Part shown: in pieces, positions 27,431-36,178 of the stretch
Layout: the number at the start of each line of letters is the position of its first letter
How positions within the stretch are numbered: position 1 is the stretch's first letter
Source of the DNA: an uncultured Caproiciproducens sp.
Lineage (GTDB): Bacteria > Bacillota > Clostridia > Oscillospirales > Acutalibacteraceae
DNA: 64,000 nt
Assembly: GCF_963664915.1 (NCBI RefSeq)
Contig: NZ_OY761810.1
Coordinates: forward strand, 1,130,661 to 1,194,660
Reading direction: 5' to 3'
Notes under the pieces: model-generated
Seen by the model: only the letters and a program-made list of their open reading frames with translations
Told to the model about the DNA's origin: nothing
Databases searched by the model: none
Position numbers and translations under genes: made by a program

Positions 27431-27731
27431 AAAAAATAATCACTTCTTTCTTCATTGTTTGAATTCTGTACAAAATAAACAATTGCTTTATACAGAATAC
27501 CATTGACTGGGGATCCTGCCTGTTGAATAATTTGTGCGCGAATCATTCAGAAATTTAGTTTGTTTTGTTTCCGAACTATTACAATTTTGATATTACCACC
27601 AACTTTCTAAAATGTCAATCAAATAAAGTGTTTTTTATTTAAAATCCAGGTATTGTAAATAATATTCTAGCGTGATATGATTGAATAAATGTTCGTATAG
27701 ATTACGAACTATACATTTTGAACGGATCGTG
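27431..27731. promoter_or_regulatory. Divergent regulatory region of the peptide importer and the ROK gene
   Basis: About 300 AT-rich bases hold no gene. A perfect palindrome GTTCGTA-N5-TACGAAC at 27691-27709 lies 22 bases before the ROK start, an obvious operator candidate. No strong sigma-A promoter stands out toward oppA. Confidence 0.6.
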
Positions 27732-28964
27732 ATGAACATAAAACACACTGTAGACCAAACACATATCAGGTCAATCAATCAAAGAGTGATTTTAGACAAA
27801 ATCTATAGCGATGAACCCATTTCCAGGGCTGAACTTGCGCGGGAACTGTTCATCAGTAAATCCGCTATGACAGAGAATATTGCAGCTTTGCTGAACATGG
27901 GAATCATTCAGGAGTTCGGCGAGGGGGTATCCATGTCCTCCGGCGGCAGAAAACCGATTTTGTTGAAATTTAACAAAAAATATCAGTATATTATTGCAAT
28001 TGAGCTGAACTTTGAGGACCCCATTTTTGTGCTGGCGAACCTGGGCGGGGAAATACTTAATAAATTCACCGTAAACATCTCCGATGATTCCCCTTACGCC
28101 ACAAGGCTGGATCTGGTGCTGAATGCGGTCAAGCTTTTGCTGTCCTCCAGCAACCTGACCAATGAGGATCTGGCGATCATTGCGATTTCCTGTCCGGGTA
28201 TTTTCGATTCGGTCAACCGAACCTTTTTTGCGAACTCCAACTTTGCCAACTGGAACATGGGCGATTTTTCCCGGCAGATGGAAGCCTGCTTCGAAACTTC
28301 GGTGCTGGTTGTCAATGATGTGAACGCGGCGGCGGTGGGCGAGTTTACCTCCGGTGCCGGCAAAAATTCCCGAGATCTGGTCTATATCAGCGGAGGACTC
28401 GGATTGGGTGCGGGGATTATCCTCAATGGGGAAATTTACGAAGGCAGCTCCAACTGCGCCGGTGAAATTGCCAATGAAATCACCATTCATAACGATATGG
28501 GCAGTGCGCGCGGCCTGTCCTTCAAGAATCTGGGCGGTTCGACCAATATCAACGGTTTGACCGCAAGAATCCGCAGGGAAGCGCCGGAAAGCACAAGGGA
28601 CGCTTTTGCCGCACTGGGGAAGATTCTGGATAAAATCGGTTTCAAGGATATTATCAGGGTTTGGCGGGACGGCGATTTGTATTTGAAGGAATGTGTGGAC
28701 GATATCGCCGTGATTATCGGTGGGACCATCTCGAATATTGTTTGTCTGCTGAACTGCGACTTGGTGATTTTTGGAGGGGAATATACTGTTTTCCATTCAC
28801 AGATGCTTCCGATCATCAATCGGATTGTGCAGGAAAACGCTTTCACACCGGTAGAAGTGATTCCCGCGCTTTTGGAAAAGAACTCCGGAATATACGGGCT
28901 TTTTGCGCTGTCCAAGGATGTCATATTTGATAAGCTCTGCAATCAGGGACACGACCGCACGTAA
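27732..28964 (+). CDS. ROK-family transcriptional regulator (NagC/XylR type)
   Basis: The 410-residue regulator has an N-terminal winged HTH (RAELARELFISKSAMTENIAALLNMGIIQE, residues about 28-60) and a C-terminal ROK/actin-like sensor. The sensor has VNDVNAAAVGEF, SGGLGLGAGIILNG and a Cys in SSNCAGEI. Usual ROK zinc residues are only partly present. ATG 27732 was taken as the start; TTG 27681 is possible. It is probably repressor of its own gene through the palindrome upstream and perhaps of the divergent importer. Confidence 0.88.
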   Translation: MNIKHTVDQTHIRSINQRVILDKIYSDEPISRAELARELFISKSAMTENIAALLNMGIIQEFGEGVSMSSGGRKPILLKFNKKYQYIIAIELNFEDPIFVLANLGGEILNKFTVNISDDSPYATRLDLVLNAVKLLLSSSNLTNEDLAIIAISCPGIFDSVNRTFFANSNFANWNMGDFSRQMEACFETSVLVVNDVNAAAVGEFTSGAGKNSRDLVYISGGLGLGAGIILNGEIYEGSSNCAGEIANEITIHNDMGSARGLSFKNLGGSTNINGLTARIRREAPESTRDAFAALGKILDKIGFKDIIRVWRDGDLYLKECVDDIAVIIGGTISNIVCLLNCDLVIFGGEYTVFHSQMLPIINRIVQENAFTPVEVIPALLEKNSGIYGLFALSKDVIFDKLCNQGHDRT

Positions 28965-28988
28965 TCGGGGAAAATACGTCAAAATAGA

Positions 28989-29027
28989 GGAGAAGCCCTG
29001 TAAACATGCTGTTTACAGGGCTTCTCC
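28989..29027. terminator. Bidirectional terminator between ROK gene and VanZ-like gene
   Basis: A perfect 17-bp dyad (GGAGAAGCCCTGTAAAC and complement) with a 5-base loop, between two convergent genes. Confidence 0.88.
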
Positions 29028-29108
29028 TTCAATATGTTACCGGCGGTAAAACCCGCTGTTCTGGCTTCAGCTGCATGGAGTTAAGGCGCGATTTTAATTT
29101 CGCCAACC

Positions 29109-29654
29109 TTAATTTGCAATGAACAATATTGCTTCCAAAACAACCATAATAACTGCAACAATAGAACCTAAAACCGCAACCGCTTTTTTTGCTCTATTTT
29201 TTCCGACCCATTTAATGAGCAGTGCTGATATCAAAATACCGATGAATCCGCCCGCGGTGTTTAATATTAAATCATTGATATCCGACACGCCAATTCGTGC
29301 AATATACTGCGTGATTTCAATCAGTAAACTTGTGGTCAGAACAATGAGTACGCTTTTCAGCATATTATATTTTGGTTCAGATAGCAAAAGTTTCAATAAC
29401 ACTCCCAAAGGTACAAAAAGAATAATATTCCCTATAATTGATGTTTTGTTAGAGCTTACTGATAAATTCGAGTCCCATATATCCTTAAAGGGGATTAGAT
29501 TTAAAGACCTGAAATCCGGATGATTTCCGGTAAATAAATCCATGGGTGATTCAAGCGTTTTGAATATCACGACCGATAAGAGCAAGTATACATATATCAC
29601 AACAGTAAATGTTAAGAGATACTGATATTTTTTGTTTGATTCGTTTCTTTCCAT
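29109..29654 (-). CDS. VanZ-like membrane protein
   Basis: The 181-residue protein has four to five membrane segments and the VanZ core: LNLIPFKDIW, NIILFVPLGVLLKLLL, IEITQYIARIGVSDINDLILNTAGGFIG. VanZ-like proteins confer low-level teicoplanin tolerance when beside van genes, but most homologues have no known role. AGGAGC lies ten bases before the ATG at 29654. It may mark the left side of the accessory island. Confidence 0.88.
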   Translation of the reverse strand: MERNESNKKYQYLLTFTVVIYVYLLLSVVIFKTLESPMDLFTGNHPDFRSLNLIPFKDIWDSNLSVSSNKTSIIGNIILFVPLGVLLKLLLSEPKYNMLKSVLIVLTTSLLIEITQYIARIGVSDINDLILNTAGGFIGILISALLIKWVGKNRAKKAVAVLGSIVAVIMVVLEAILFIAN

Positions 29655-30056
29655 GTGAATTATAGCTCCTTTGTTATTATTAAATAGTTTCAACTTTAAA
29701 CATATCATGCAGAATATGAAAAAATCCACGCGAGAAGGGCTTCGTCACGTCAATTGCCCCCGATACCGCCATGCATGTGATAAATCGGTAAAGTTGCTCA
29801 TAAGTTGGCGATCTGCATTTGTAATCCAGTATGAACATCAATTTTGCATTACTGTAATTATTGTATTATTTTAATTAGTACAGTCATAATATATCATACG
29901 AGAATGAAGATGTCAATGTCTGTAAACCATTCATTTCACTACAGTTGAAACTTATAAATAACCTATAACCATATCATAATCTTGCACAGTAAAAGGACTT
30001 AAACCACGAGGGTTCAAGTCCTTTTGCTTGCTTTCTTGATTGGAAAGTTGAGTGAA
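29655..30056. other. AT-rich gap at the left edge of the accessory island
   Basis: About 400 bases with no gene. A hairpin terminator at 29991-30025 (AAAAGGACTT arm) lies at its right end. No tRNA or attachment-site copy could be seen here. Confidence 0.6.
29991..30025 (-). terminator. Terminator after the collapsed ABC gene
   Basis: Stem of AAAAGGACTT with AAGTCCTTTT extended by inner pairs, ending in a T run on the minus strand, 32 bases beyond the collapsed ABC gene. Confidence 0.7.
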
Positions 30057-30743
30057 TCAAAGCGCCGCTGCAAGCATTGCCATAATATAGCTTGGTACAG
30101 GGAAGCCAAACAGGTTTACAAACTCCGTCTTGCGGAAAAACTCACGATTTACCATAAGCACAAAGGGATTTGAAACCTTTGCCCACAGATACTCTGATCC
30201 CATAAAAAATCCCTGCCAGTAAATCAGTCCAAAAGCGCCCGCAAGGCTAAGTGCAAAGGGAAGCAAGGCGGTTTTGAATAGACTAGATATCAGCAGGATA
30301 CTAAGTTCAAGCACCATCATCCCCACGGTCTTAACTGCCCCGGAGAGCGCACCAATTTTTTTATGGTGCGCTTCACTCAAATTTACAATCTCCAAAAGCT
30401 CTTTGGCTCGCTTCTTTCCATGCGGCTTTGAGATACCTTTCAGAGCGCACATATACTGCAAAAACTCCATAACCTCGAAGTTTTTATAGAACTGCGGATA
30501 CTGTGGCAGATACCCGATTCGAGCTAAAAATTCCACGCCCAGCTTCCGAACATCCACGCCATCAATCAGCACTTGACCGGCATCACTTTTCAGGATGCCG
30601 ACAAATATGTTGATGAGTGTGGTTTTACCCGCACCGTTGGTTCCCAAGAGGCCGTATATGCCCTCCTGAAGCTCGGTGATAAATTCTTTTAGGGCATATT
30701 TATCCTTATACTGTTTTGTAATACCTTGGAATGTAATCTTCAT
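30057..30743 (-). pseudogene. Collapsed ABC ATPase-permease fusion (remnant of duplicated locus)
   Basis: The 228-residue frame starts as the N-terminal ATPase half (MKITFQGITKQYK, Walker A GTNGAGKTT, up to KKIGALSG). It then jumps into the permease C-terminal third (AVKTVGMMVLELSILL to SYIMAML). It is nearly identical in design to the intact genes at 58332-60436 but lacks the ATPase signature, Walker B and most permease segments. The break sits at a shared TCCGG, equivalent to removing about 1334 bases of the intact copy. It cannot be a working transporter. Confidence 0.9.
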
Positions 30744-31119
30744 TGATCCTCCTATCGGGACACAGCATCAAAAGGAAAAGGATGTCGGTTTTATACGGCT
30801 GTGAAACACCATCTACAAACACAAGAAAGCCAACATTTTTTGCCTTGCCGACAGCAGAAACCTCATAGGGAATGCTGATTTCGCCCCTCTCATAAACAAA
30901 GGGCAGTTTCTTTCCATTTTCATCCCGATTAATATTCGTTGGGTTATGTCCGATACCGCCAAGAACACCGCCTGACATTTCATCCGGAACCTCAAATGGA
31001 TTTTCGTCTGAACAAGTATTTTTATTTGGGGTGTTATTGGGATCACTTTTGTTTTGTGTACATCCTGCTACTGTGAGTGTTAAAATCAGGGTTAGTAATA
31101 ATGTAATAATCCTTTTCAT
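30706..31119 (-). pseudogene. Truncated lipoprotein gene (remnant of duplicated locus)
   Basis: The 137-residue frame has signal peptide and lipobox (VAGCTQ) and matches the first 110 residues of the intact lipoprotein at 56017 (PFEVPDEMSGGVLGGIGHNPT, FVDGVSQPYKTD). It then continues in nonsense sequence. The nucleotides after the break correspond to the 3' end of the second intact lipoprotein gene (57096), so about 1.9 kb has been lost. The following ABC remnant starts from the same preserved ribosome site. Confidence 0.88.
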
Positions 31120-31141
31120 AGTGTTCCTCGCTTTCTAATAA

Positions 31142-31155
31142 TAGACATTTGTCTA
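31142..31155. promoter_or_regulatory. BlaI-type operator before the collapsed lipoprotein gene
   Basis: Perfect palindrome TAGAC-ATTT-GTCTA, 23 bases upstream (minus strand) of the lipoprotein start. Same form as the sites before the intact locus genes. Confidence 0.75.
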
Positions 31156-31167
31156 TTGTTTAAGGCG

Positions 31168-31199
31168 CACGACCACCTTGTTTTGGTAAAGGGGTCGTG
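31168..31199 (-). terminator. Hairpin after collapsed blaR1
   Basis: CACGACC / GGTCGTG stem downstream of the blaR1 remnant on the minus strand. It is matched by a hairpin in the same place of the intact locus (55935-55970). No T-run; it may separate the regulator genes from the lipoprotein genes. Confidence 0.5.
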
Positions 31200-31238
31200 T
31201 ATGAAATTTGGTGATTGCTCTTCCTTGTTATCTTAAGA

Positions 31239-32427
31239 TCAATAAGGGTTATCTTTCATCAACACCGGTTGCTCTGAATCATAGGCCTGCTCTTGGGATG
31301 GTTCCACAGGGGTATGTTCATAGGTGCGAATAAGTTCATTTGGAGGTAAGCTGCTGTCATTGGTGCTTTGATTTTCCGGATCGCCTTGTTCCATATTAGG
31401 AGTATCGGTCGGGGCAGTGGTATCCACATGATTCGGTTCTGTATCAGCCATAATCCTTTGATTGGGCTGTTGTTCTCTGCTTTCGGGAACAGCGGGCATA
31501 GTAGGCGATAAAGCAAAGGCAATGGTTCCGCACATGGTGACAACCAAAACGGCAAGAAACAATACTGGCGAGAAGCGCTTATTAGCCATGTCCATCAGGG
31601 CATAGATACGCTTTTTCATGCCATTTGCTCCGCTGTAAAAATTTGTGGACAGAGCTGTTTTGTAAGCGCTGCTGTTTCGTACCGTAGCAATAACAGATTC
31701 TCCATATCGTGCGCGTCCTTTTGCTCCAATTCCTCGTAATACTTCCTCATCACAAGAGATTTCACATAGATTCAGAACCGATCTTACGGCAAGATGGATT
31801 ACTGGGTTAAACCAATGGATGGCGAGGGTAGCCATCATCAAGACTTTGTACCACAAATCTTTTCTCTTCGTGTGCACAAGCTCATCCTGAGAAAAACTAA
31901 CTTGCGGCAGCAACACCACAGGATGAAGCAATCCGACCATCATTGGCGTTTTAATACAGGCACAAACCTTTATAGGAACATACTTGCGGATACTCAGGTC
32001 ATCCTTGATACGATTCAAGGTTCTCAATATGTTATCATCTTTCAAATCTTTCGCTCCAGCGCTTTACTGCGGATAAAAAACGCAAGTGTGAAAACAGATG
32101 CCAGATTAAGAAAGCGGCCGAACCTGCAATCCAAAGCAATGCTGCATATTGGAGCCAATCCCAATTCGCTGCAGCATTGGCAGCGGCGTCATCGATAACA
32201 GTTTTCGTTGTACCCTGCGGTACAGCCGCTTGTAAGAACTCCGGCAAGGTTAGTTTTATGTTCGCCCTAATCGGGAGAAGTAATGCTGCAAAAACAACTG
32301 TCCATAAGTAATAGCGGCATTTGGCTGAATACCGATGTGCCAATATCGGAGAAACGAACAGCATCAGCATGATGATTACAGAAAGTTGCAGGGAATTCTG
32401 AAGATAGATAGAAAATAGCTCTCGCAT
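31239..32427 (-). pseudogene. Frameshifted BlaR1-like M56 peptidase gene (decayed copy)
   Basis: Two overlapping frames together cover a BlaR1-like protein. One is 32427-32035 (MRELFSIYLQNSLQLS, four-helix membrane region, ending at an out-of-frame stop). The other is 32045-31239 (M56 region KVCACIKTPMMVGLLHP to the acidic Ser/Thr/Gln tail). Compared with the intact copy (54704-55909) a second lesion removes 24 bases: QDEL-PLILKHEL-VHYRR has become QDEL-VHTKR, so the zinc HExxH loses its first His. Both a frameshift and an active-site loss point to a dead gene. Confidence 0.9.
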
Positions 32428-32430
32428 CCA

Positions 32431-32808
32431 TTACTCACCCCGCTTTTTCAACCATTTTGACAGCTCATCCAAATCCGATGCTTTCAATTCCTTTCCATCG
32501 TACAAAGTATCCACAAGACTGACGATGGATCGGTTATGAAATCGCTCTATAAAGCTGCTGGTTTCAAATTTCAAGTATTGCTCCTTATCTACCAAAGGAT
32601 AATATGTGCGCTCCTTGCTGTTTTTTTCAGTTCGCAAAAATCCCCGGTCTACCAATCGAAGTAAAAGCGCAATCAGTGTTTGCAGCTTCCATCCCTTTTC
32701 ATTGCCCAACTGTTCCATCAAAACGTTCGTTGTAATGGGAGGTTCATTCTCCCATATGGTTTTCATCACTTCAAATTCCGCATCGGGAAGTTTCTTCATG
32801 CTTTTCAT
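32431..32808 (-). CDS. BlaI/MecI-family repressor (copy 1)
   Basis: The 125-residue winged-helix repressor (MKSMKKLPDAEFEVMKTIW, TLIALLLRLVDRGFLRTEK) has a C-terminal dimerisation segment. It is about 80 percent identical by eye to the copy at 54325 and the frame is intact. It ends 4 bases before the decayed blaR1 copy. The ATG at 32808 follows AGGAGCTGAGGT. It may still act and could repress the intact locus too, since the operators match. Confidence 0.92.
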   Translation of the reverse strand: MKSMKKLPDAEFEVMKTIWENEPPITTNVLMEQLGNEKGWKLQTLIALLLRLVDRGFLRTEKNSKERTYYPLVDKEQYLKFETSSFIERFHNRSIVSLVDTLYDGKELKASDLDELSKWLKKRGE

Positions 32809-32838
32809 TACCTCAGCTCCTATCGCGCATGACAAAGA

Positions 32839-32912
32839 TATACAAGTGTCTATAATATATTATTATACAACCGTCTATAATGAACGTCAAAAAGTTAATA
32901 GACAAATGTATA
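32839..32912 (-). promoter_or_regulatory. blaI copy-1 promoter with three operator boxes
   Basis: On the minus strand TTGACG (32890-32885) and TATAAT (32867-32862) are 17 bases apart. Boxes TATACAAGTGTCTA (32839-32852), TATACAACCGTCTA (32864-32877) and TAGACAAATGTATA (32899-32912) surround it. The order and spacing mirror the intact locus. Confidence 0.8.
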
Positions 32913-33069
32913 CATTATTTTGTTCGTATTCATGGTCATTCGCTCTGGAACATTGTACGAGAGCCGGGATCATCACAACTGTGTGTTTGTGGGTAGGAAC
33001 AGCGCAGATGTTGTCAAAATGCCAGTGCTTTTCAGCAAAGTCACAAGCTTTTTTTAAGGGCTTTGGCAA
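32887..33069 (-). other. Possible short coding remnant of unknown origin
   Basis: A 60-codon frame reads MPKPLKKACDFAEKHWHFDN and continues with a His/Lys-rich stretch. Its composition looks coding, but its 3' part overlaps the blaI operator region. I do not recognise it; it may be the tail of an inactivated gene in the 439-base gap between blaI copy 1 and vanR. The rest of the gap holds only regulatory sites. Confidence 0.25.
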
Positions 33070-33143
33070 TCAAAATTTGCATTTTATGCGGCAGTCGTTT
33101 ATATTGATAAGGGAATGATCTTGAAATTCCGATATTCATAAAA

Positions 33144-33175
33144 TCTTAAGGTTTTAATAAGAGAAATGCTATGAT
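33144..33175 (+). promoter_or_regulatory. Candidate VanR box and extended -10 promoter of vanRS
   Basis: TCTTAAGGTTTTAATAAG (33144-33161) is followed by an extended -10, TGCTATGAT (33167-33175). The same 18-mer with 15 of 18 matches stands before the carboxypeptidase gene (35066-35083), as expected for autoregulation plus target control by an OmpR-type activator. Confidence 0.6.
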
Positions 33176-33247
33176 ATGAATTTGAGTTTTGCAGTATTAT
33201 GATGATGGGGATTTTTATTTACAAACAGGAAGAAGATGAGGGGACTT

Positions 33248-33946
33248 ATGGACACCAATATTTTAGTTGTAGATGATGAACAGGCCATAGCCGATTTGAT
33301 TGAAGTATATCTGAAAAACGAAAGTTTCACAGTACATAAGTTTTATAATGGACGGGATGCGTTAGCATGCGTTGAATCGGAAAAACTGGAGCTTGCAATA
33401 CTCGATGTCATGCTGCCGGACATTGACGGCTTTACTCTCTGCCAGAAGATCAGGGAAAATCACAATTTCCCCATTATCATGCTGACGGCGAAAGAAGAAG
33501 AAGTCGATAAAATTACCGGATTGACACTCGGTGCGGACGATTACATTACAAAACCGTTTCAGCCCTTGGAGCTTGTGGCCCGCGTCAAAGCACAGCTCCG
33601 CAGGTTTACCAGATATAATTCTGCAGAGCCGTTGCGCGAGGAAATAGTGATCGAGTTTTCCGGCCTGGTTTTGAATAAGGATACTCATGTATGTACATTA
33701 AATGAGAAGCCGCTTGCCCTTACTCCCACGGAGTTTTCCATTCTATGGGTGCTGGGTTCCAATCGGGGGCGCGTGGTAAGTTCAGAAGAGTTGTTTAAAG
33801 AGGTATGGGGCGACAAATATTTCAGCAACAGCAATAACACGGTGATGGTTCATATACGTCATCTGAGAGAAAAGATACACGATTCCGCAGAGCATTCCAA
33901 ATATATTAAAACGGTATGGGGGGTTGGCTATAAAATTGAAAACTAG
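33248..33946 (+). CDS. VanR-type OmpR-family response regulator
   Basis: The 232-residue regulator has a receiver domain (ILVVDDEQAIAD, phospho-acceptor Asp in LAILDVMLPDIDG, Lys in ITKPFQPLELVARV) and an OmpR winged helix (LTPTEFSILWVLGSNRGRVVSSEELFKEVWG). It resembles VanR of glycopeptide-resistance clusters. It starts at ATG 33248 after GAGGGGA and overlaps the kinase gene. It probably activates the carboxypeptidase and its own operon. Confidence 0.92.
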   Translation: MDTNILVVDDEQAIADLIEVYLKNESFTVHKFYNGRDALACVESEKLELAILDVMLPDIDGFTLCQKIRENHNFPIIMLTAKEEEVDKITGLTLGADDYITKPFQPLELVARVKAQLRRFTRYNSAEPLREEIVIEFSGLVLNKDTHVCTLNEKPLALTPTEFSILWVLGSNRGRVVSSEELFKEVWGDKYFSNSNNTVMVHIRHLREKIHDSAEHSKYIKTVWGVGYKIEN

Positions 33947-35060
33947 GGAAAAACAAAAAAAAAACTATTCAAAATTGGAAAGAAAAGTCATAACACACAT
34001 GTTCTTAATTCTTTTGGCCGCTACTGTGATTGTTATTCTTTTGCGCGAACTGGTTCGTGGACATTTTGCAACTTGGCTTGTTGAGTTTCTGGAAAATACG
34101 TTTTATCTTTCCGACAGCGATGCCTACGCAATTTATAATTTTACACTTAAAAAAAATATGTTGCCGATTAGTATTGTTGCTATTATTATTTGTATGATTA
34201 TTCTTTCCCGTTTTGCAGTCTCACGGTTTTCAAATTACTTTAACGAAATCAGCGCTGGCTTGAATCGACTTGTTGAGGAATCAGCTGAAGAAATTACGCT
34301 GTCACCCGAACTTGATACGATGGAAAAAAAGCTGAATCAAGTCAGAATTGCGCTTGAAAAAAAGACACGCGATGCGAAGGATGCCGAGCAGCGCAAAAAC
34401 GATCTCGTTGTCTATCTGGCACATGACATTAAAACGCCACTGACTTCCGTAATTGGTTATCTGAGCCTTTTGGATGAAGCACCCGATATGCCTCCGGAAC
34501 AGCGGGCAAAATATATTGGGATTACCCTTGAAAAAGCATACAGGCTAGAAGATTTGATTAATGAATTTTTTGAAATTACAAGGTTTAATCTGGAATCTAT
34601 TGTTTTAAGCAAGAGTAAAATCAATTTGCTCCTGATGCTTCAGCAGATGGCGGACGAGTTTTACCCCATGCTCACGCCGCAGGGCAAGCAGGCTATTGTT
34701 CATGTGTCGGAAGACCTTACTCTGTTGGGCGATGCGGACAAGCTTGCCCGTGTGTTCAACAATATTCTGAAAAACGCGATTGCCTACAGCTATGAAAACA
34801 GTGTGATTGATATTTCCGCTGTCCGGCAGGGGGATAATGTCGTGATTACATTCACCAACAAAGGTAATCCAATTCCTCCGCAGAAGCTGGATACTATTTT
34901 TGAAAAATTCTATCGTTTAGATTCCTCTCGCTCCACGAATACCGGCGGAGCAGGATTAGGATTGGCAATTGCCAAAGAAATTGTCACGGTGCACGGCGGA
35001 ACGATTACGGCGGAAAGTAATCCGGAGCACACCGTCTTTACGGTAAAACTTCCGTCATAA
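33924..35060 (+). CDS. VanS-type sensor histidine kinase
   Basis: The 378-residue kinase has two membrane segments, at about residues 25-45 and 78-98. They enclose a short extracytoplasmic loop (RGHFATWLVEFLENTFYLSDSD), as in VanS. HAMP-like, HisKA (VVYLAHDIKTPLTSVIGYLSLLDEAP) and HATPase (NILKNAIAYSYENS; GGAGLGLAIAKEIV) parts follow. The start is uncertain: TTG at 33924 or 33936. The gene overlaps the end of vanR. Confidence 0.9.
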   Translation: MAIKLKTREKQKKNYSKLERKVITHMFLILLAATVIVILLRELVRGHFATWLVEFLENTFYLSDSDAYAIYNFTLKKNMLPISIVAIIICMIILSRFAVSRFSNYFNEISAGLNRLVEESAEEITLSPELDTMEKKLNQVRIALEKKTRDAKDAEQRKNDLVVYLAHDIKTPLTSVIGYLSLLDEAPDMPPEQRAKYIGITLEKAYRLEDLINEFFEITRFNLESIVLSKSKINLLLMLQQMADEFYPMLTPQGKQAIVHVSEDLTLLGDADKLARVFNNILKNAIAYSYENSVIDISAVRQGDNVVITFTNKGNPIPPQKLDTIFEKFYRLDSSRSTNTGGAGLGLAIAKEIVTVHGGTITAESNPEHTVFTVKLPS

Positions 35061-35065
35061 GAAAA

Positions 35066-35121
35066 TCTTAAGGAGTTCATAAGGGGGAATTCCAACATTG
35101 CTCTTTGTTCTGTGCTAAAAT
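35066..35121 (+). promoter_or_regulatory. Candidate VanR box and extended -10 promoter before the carboxypeptidase gene
   Basis: TCTTAAGGAGTTCATAAG (35066-35083) matches the site before vanR. An extended -10 TGCTAAAAT lies at 35113-35121. No -35 consensus is present, in keeping with activator dependence; the box to -10 distance is larger than at vanR. Confidence 0.55.
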
Positions 35122-35154
35122 AGAATCAGTACAGAATAAGGAGCTGTTTTTATA

Positions 35155-36120
35155 GTGCGACAGGCAAAAAAGAAGAAATCAAAATTTTGGATCATCGTAT
35201 TGATGATTGTCGTTATTGTTCTCGTTTACAAATTGATCATTGCTCTTAATGGAAAATCATTGTTTGGAAAAATCGGCGGCGATAAAGCCGGGCCAGTTCC
35301 ATCATTAACGGCAGCATCTGATTCAGATGTTTCTATACCCATTGACAACCTTCACAGTCCCAATGCAATTCTGGTTCGTCTAGATGACCATACCATCCTG
35401 ATGCACAAAAAGAGCGAGCAAAAAATTTACCCGGCGTCTTTGACCAAAATAATGACGACAATCGTTGCAATAGAGAGTTTGCCTGATTTACAGAAAAAAA
35501 TTGAACTTCCCAATTCCATGTTTCAGGGACTGTACAAAGCAGATGCGTCAATGGCAGGATTTCAACCCAATGAAAAAGTCAAGGCAATCGATTTGCTATA
35601 CGGGGTCATGCTGCCGAGCGGGGCGGAGTGCTGTATTGGGCTTGCAGATCATATTGCGGGATCGGAGCAAGATTTCGTTGTAAAAATGAATCAAAAAGCA
35701 GAGGAGCTCGGTATGAGCAACACGCATTTTACCAATTCAACAGGACTTCAAGACAATAATCACTACACGACAGTGAAGGATCTGTCAATACTTCTGAGCT
35801 ACGCGTTGCAAAACAACACATTTCGGGATGTTTTTACTGCTGCACATTATTCCACGGCATCCACCAACAAACATCCAAACGGCATTACGTTTAATAGCAC
35901 AATGTTCAAAAACATAGAAAATCCAGTCATCAACGGCGGAAAAATCTTAGGTGGAAAGACCGGATATACCGATGAGGCCGGGCTATGTCTCGCAAGCCTT
36001 GCTCAAAAAGAAGGAAAAGAGTATGTGCTTGTAACGGCTGGTGCCAGAGGGAATCACCAGTCGGAGCAATACAATATTGATGATGCGTACGAAGTGTATA
36101 ACAAATTAGGAAAAAATTAA
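35155..36120 (+). CDS. Serine-type D-Ala-D-Ala carboxypeptidase (DacA/VanY-like)
   Basis: The 321-residue membrane-anchored S11 peptidase has an N-terminal membrane segment (about residues 12-33), SxxK as PASLTKIMT, SGA in LPSGAECC at the SxN position, and GGKTGYT. It trims the terminal D-Ala of peptidoglycan stem peptides, lowering the number of glycopeptide targets. It starts at GTG 35155 after AAGGAG. Adjacent VanRS and the shared operator argue that it is the regulated effector. Ala at the SxN Asn position is seen in other Firmicute homologues. Confidence 0.88.
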   Translation: MRQAKKKKSKFWIIVLMIVVIVLVYKLIIALNGKSLFGKIGGDKAGPVPSLTAASDSDVSIPIDNLHSPNAILVRLDDHTILMHKKSEQKIYPASLTKIMTTIVAIESLPDLQKKIELPNSMFQGLYKADASMAGFQPNEKVKAIDLLYGVMLPSGAECCIGLADHIAGSEQDFVVKMNQKAEELGMSNTHFTNSTGLQDNNHYTTVKDLSILLSYALQNNTFRDVFTAAHYSTASTNKHPNGITFNSTMFKNIENPVINGGKILGGKTGYTDEAGLCLASLAQKEGKEYVLVTAGARGNHQSEQYNIDDAYEVYNKLGKN

Positions 36121-36178
36121 GCCTATCACAAAATGATATTTGATAAGAGTTTGAAGTAGCGTTCTTCCTTTCCTTCTG

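Noticed and set aside
28354-28930. Extra short reading frames inside the ROK gene on both strands
   Set aside because: Shadow frames of a well-supported gene without ribosome sites.
30057-30743. Genuine half-size ABC protein family
   Set aside because: Lacks signature and Walker B; both halves align with two separate intact genes at 58332 and 59198, with a breakpoint at TCCGG.
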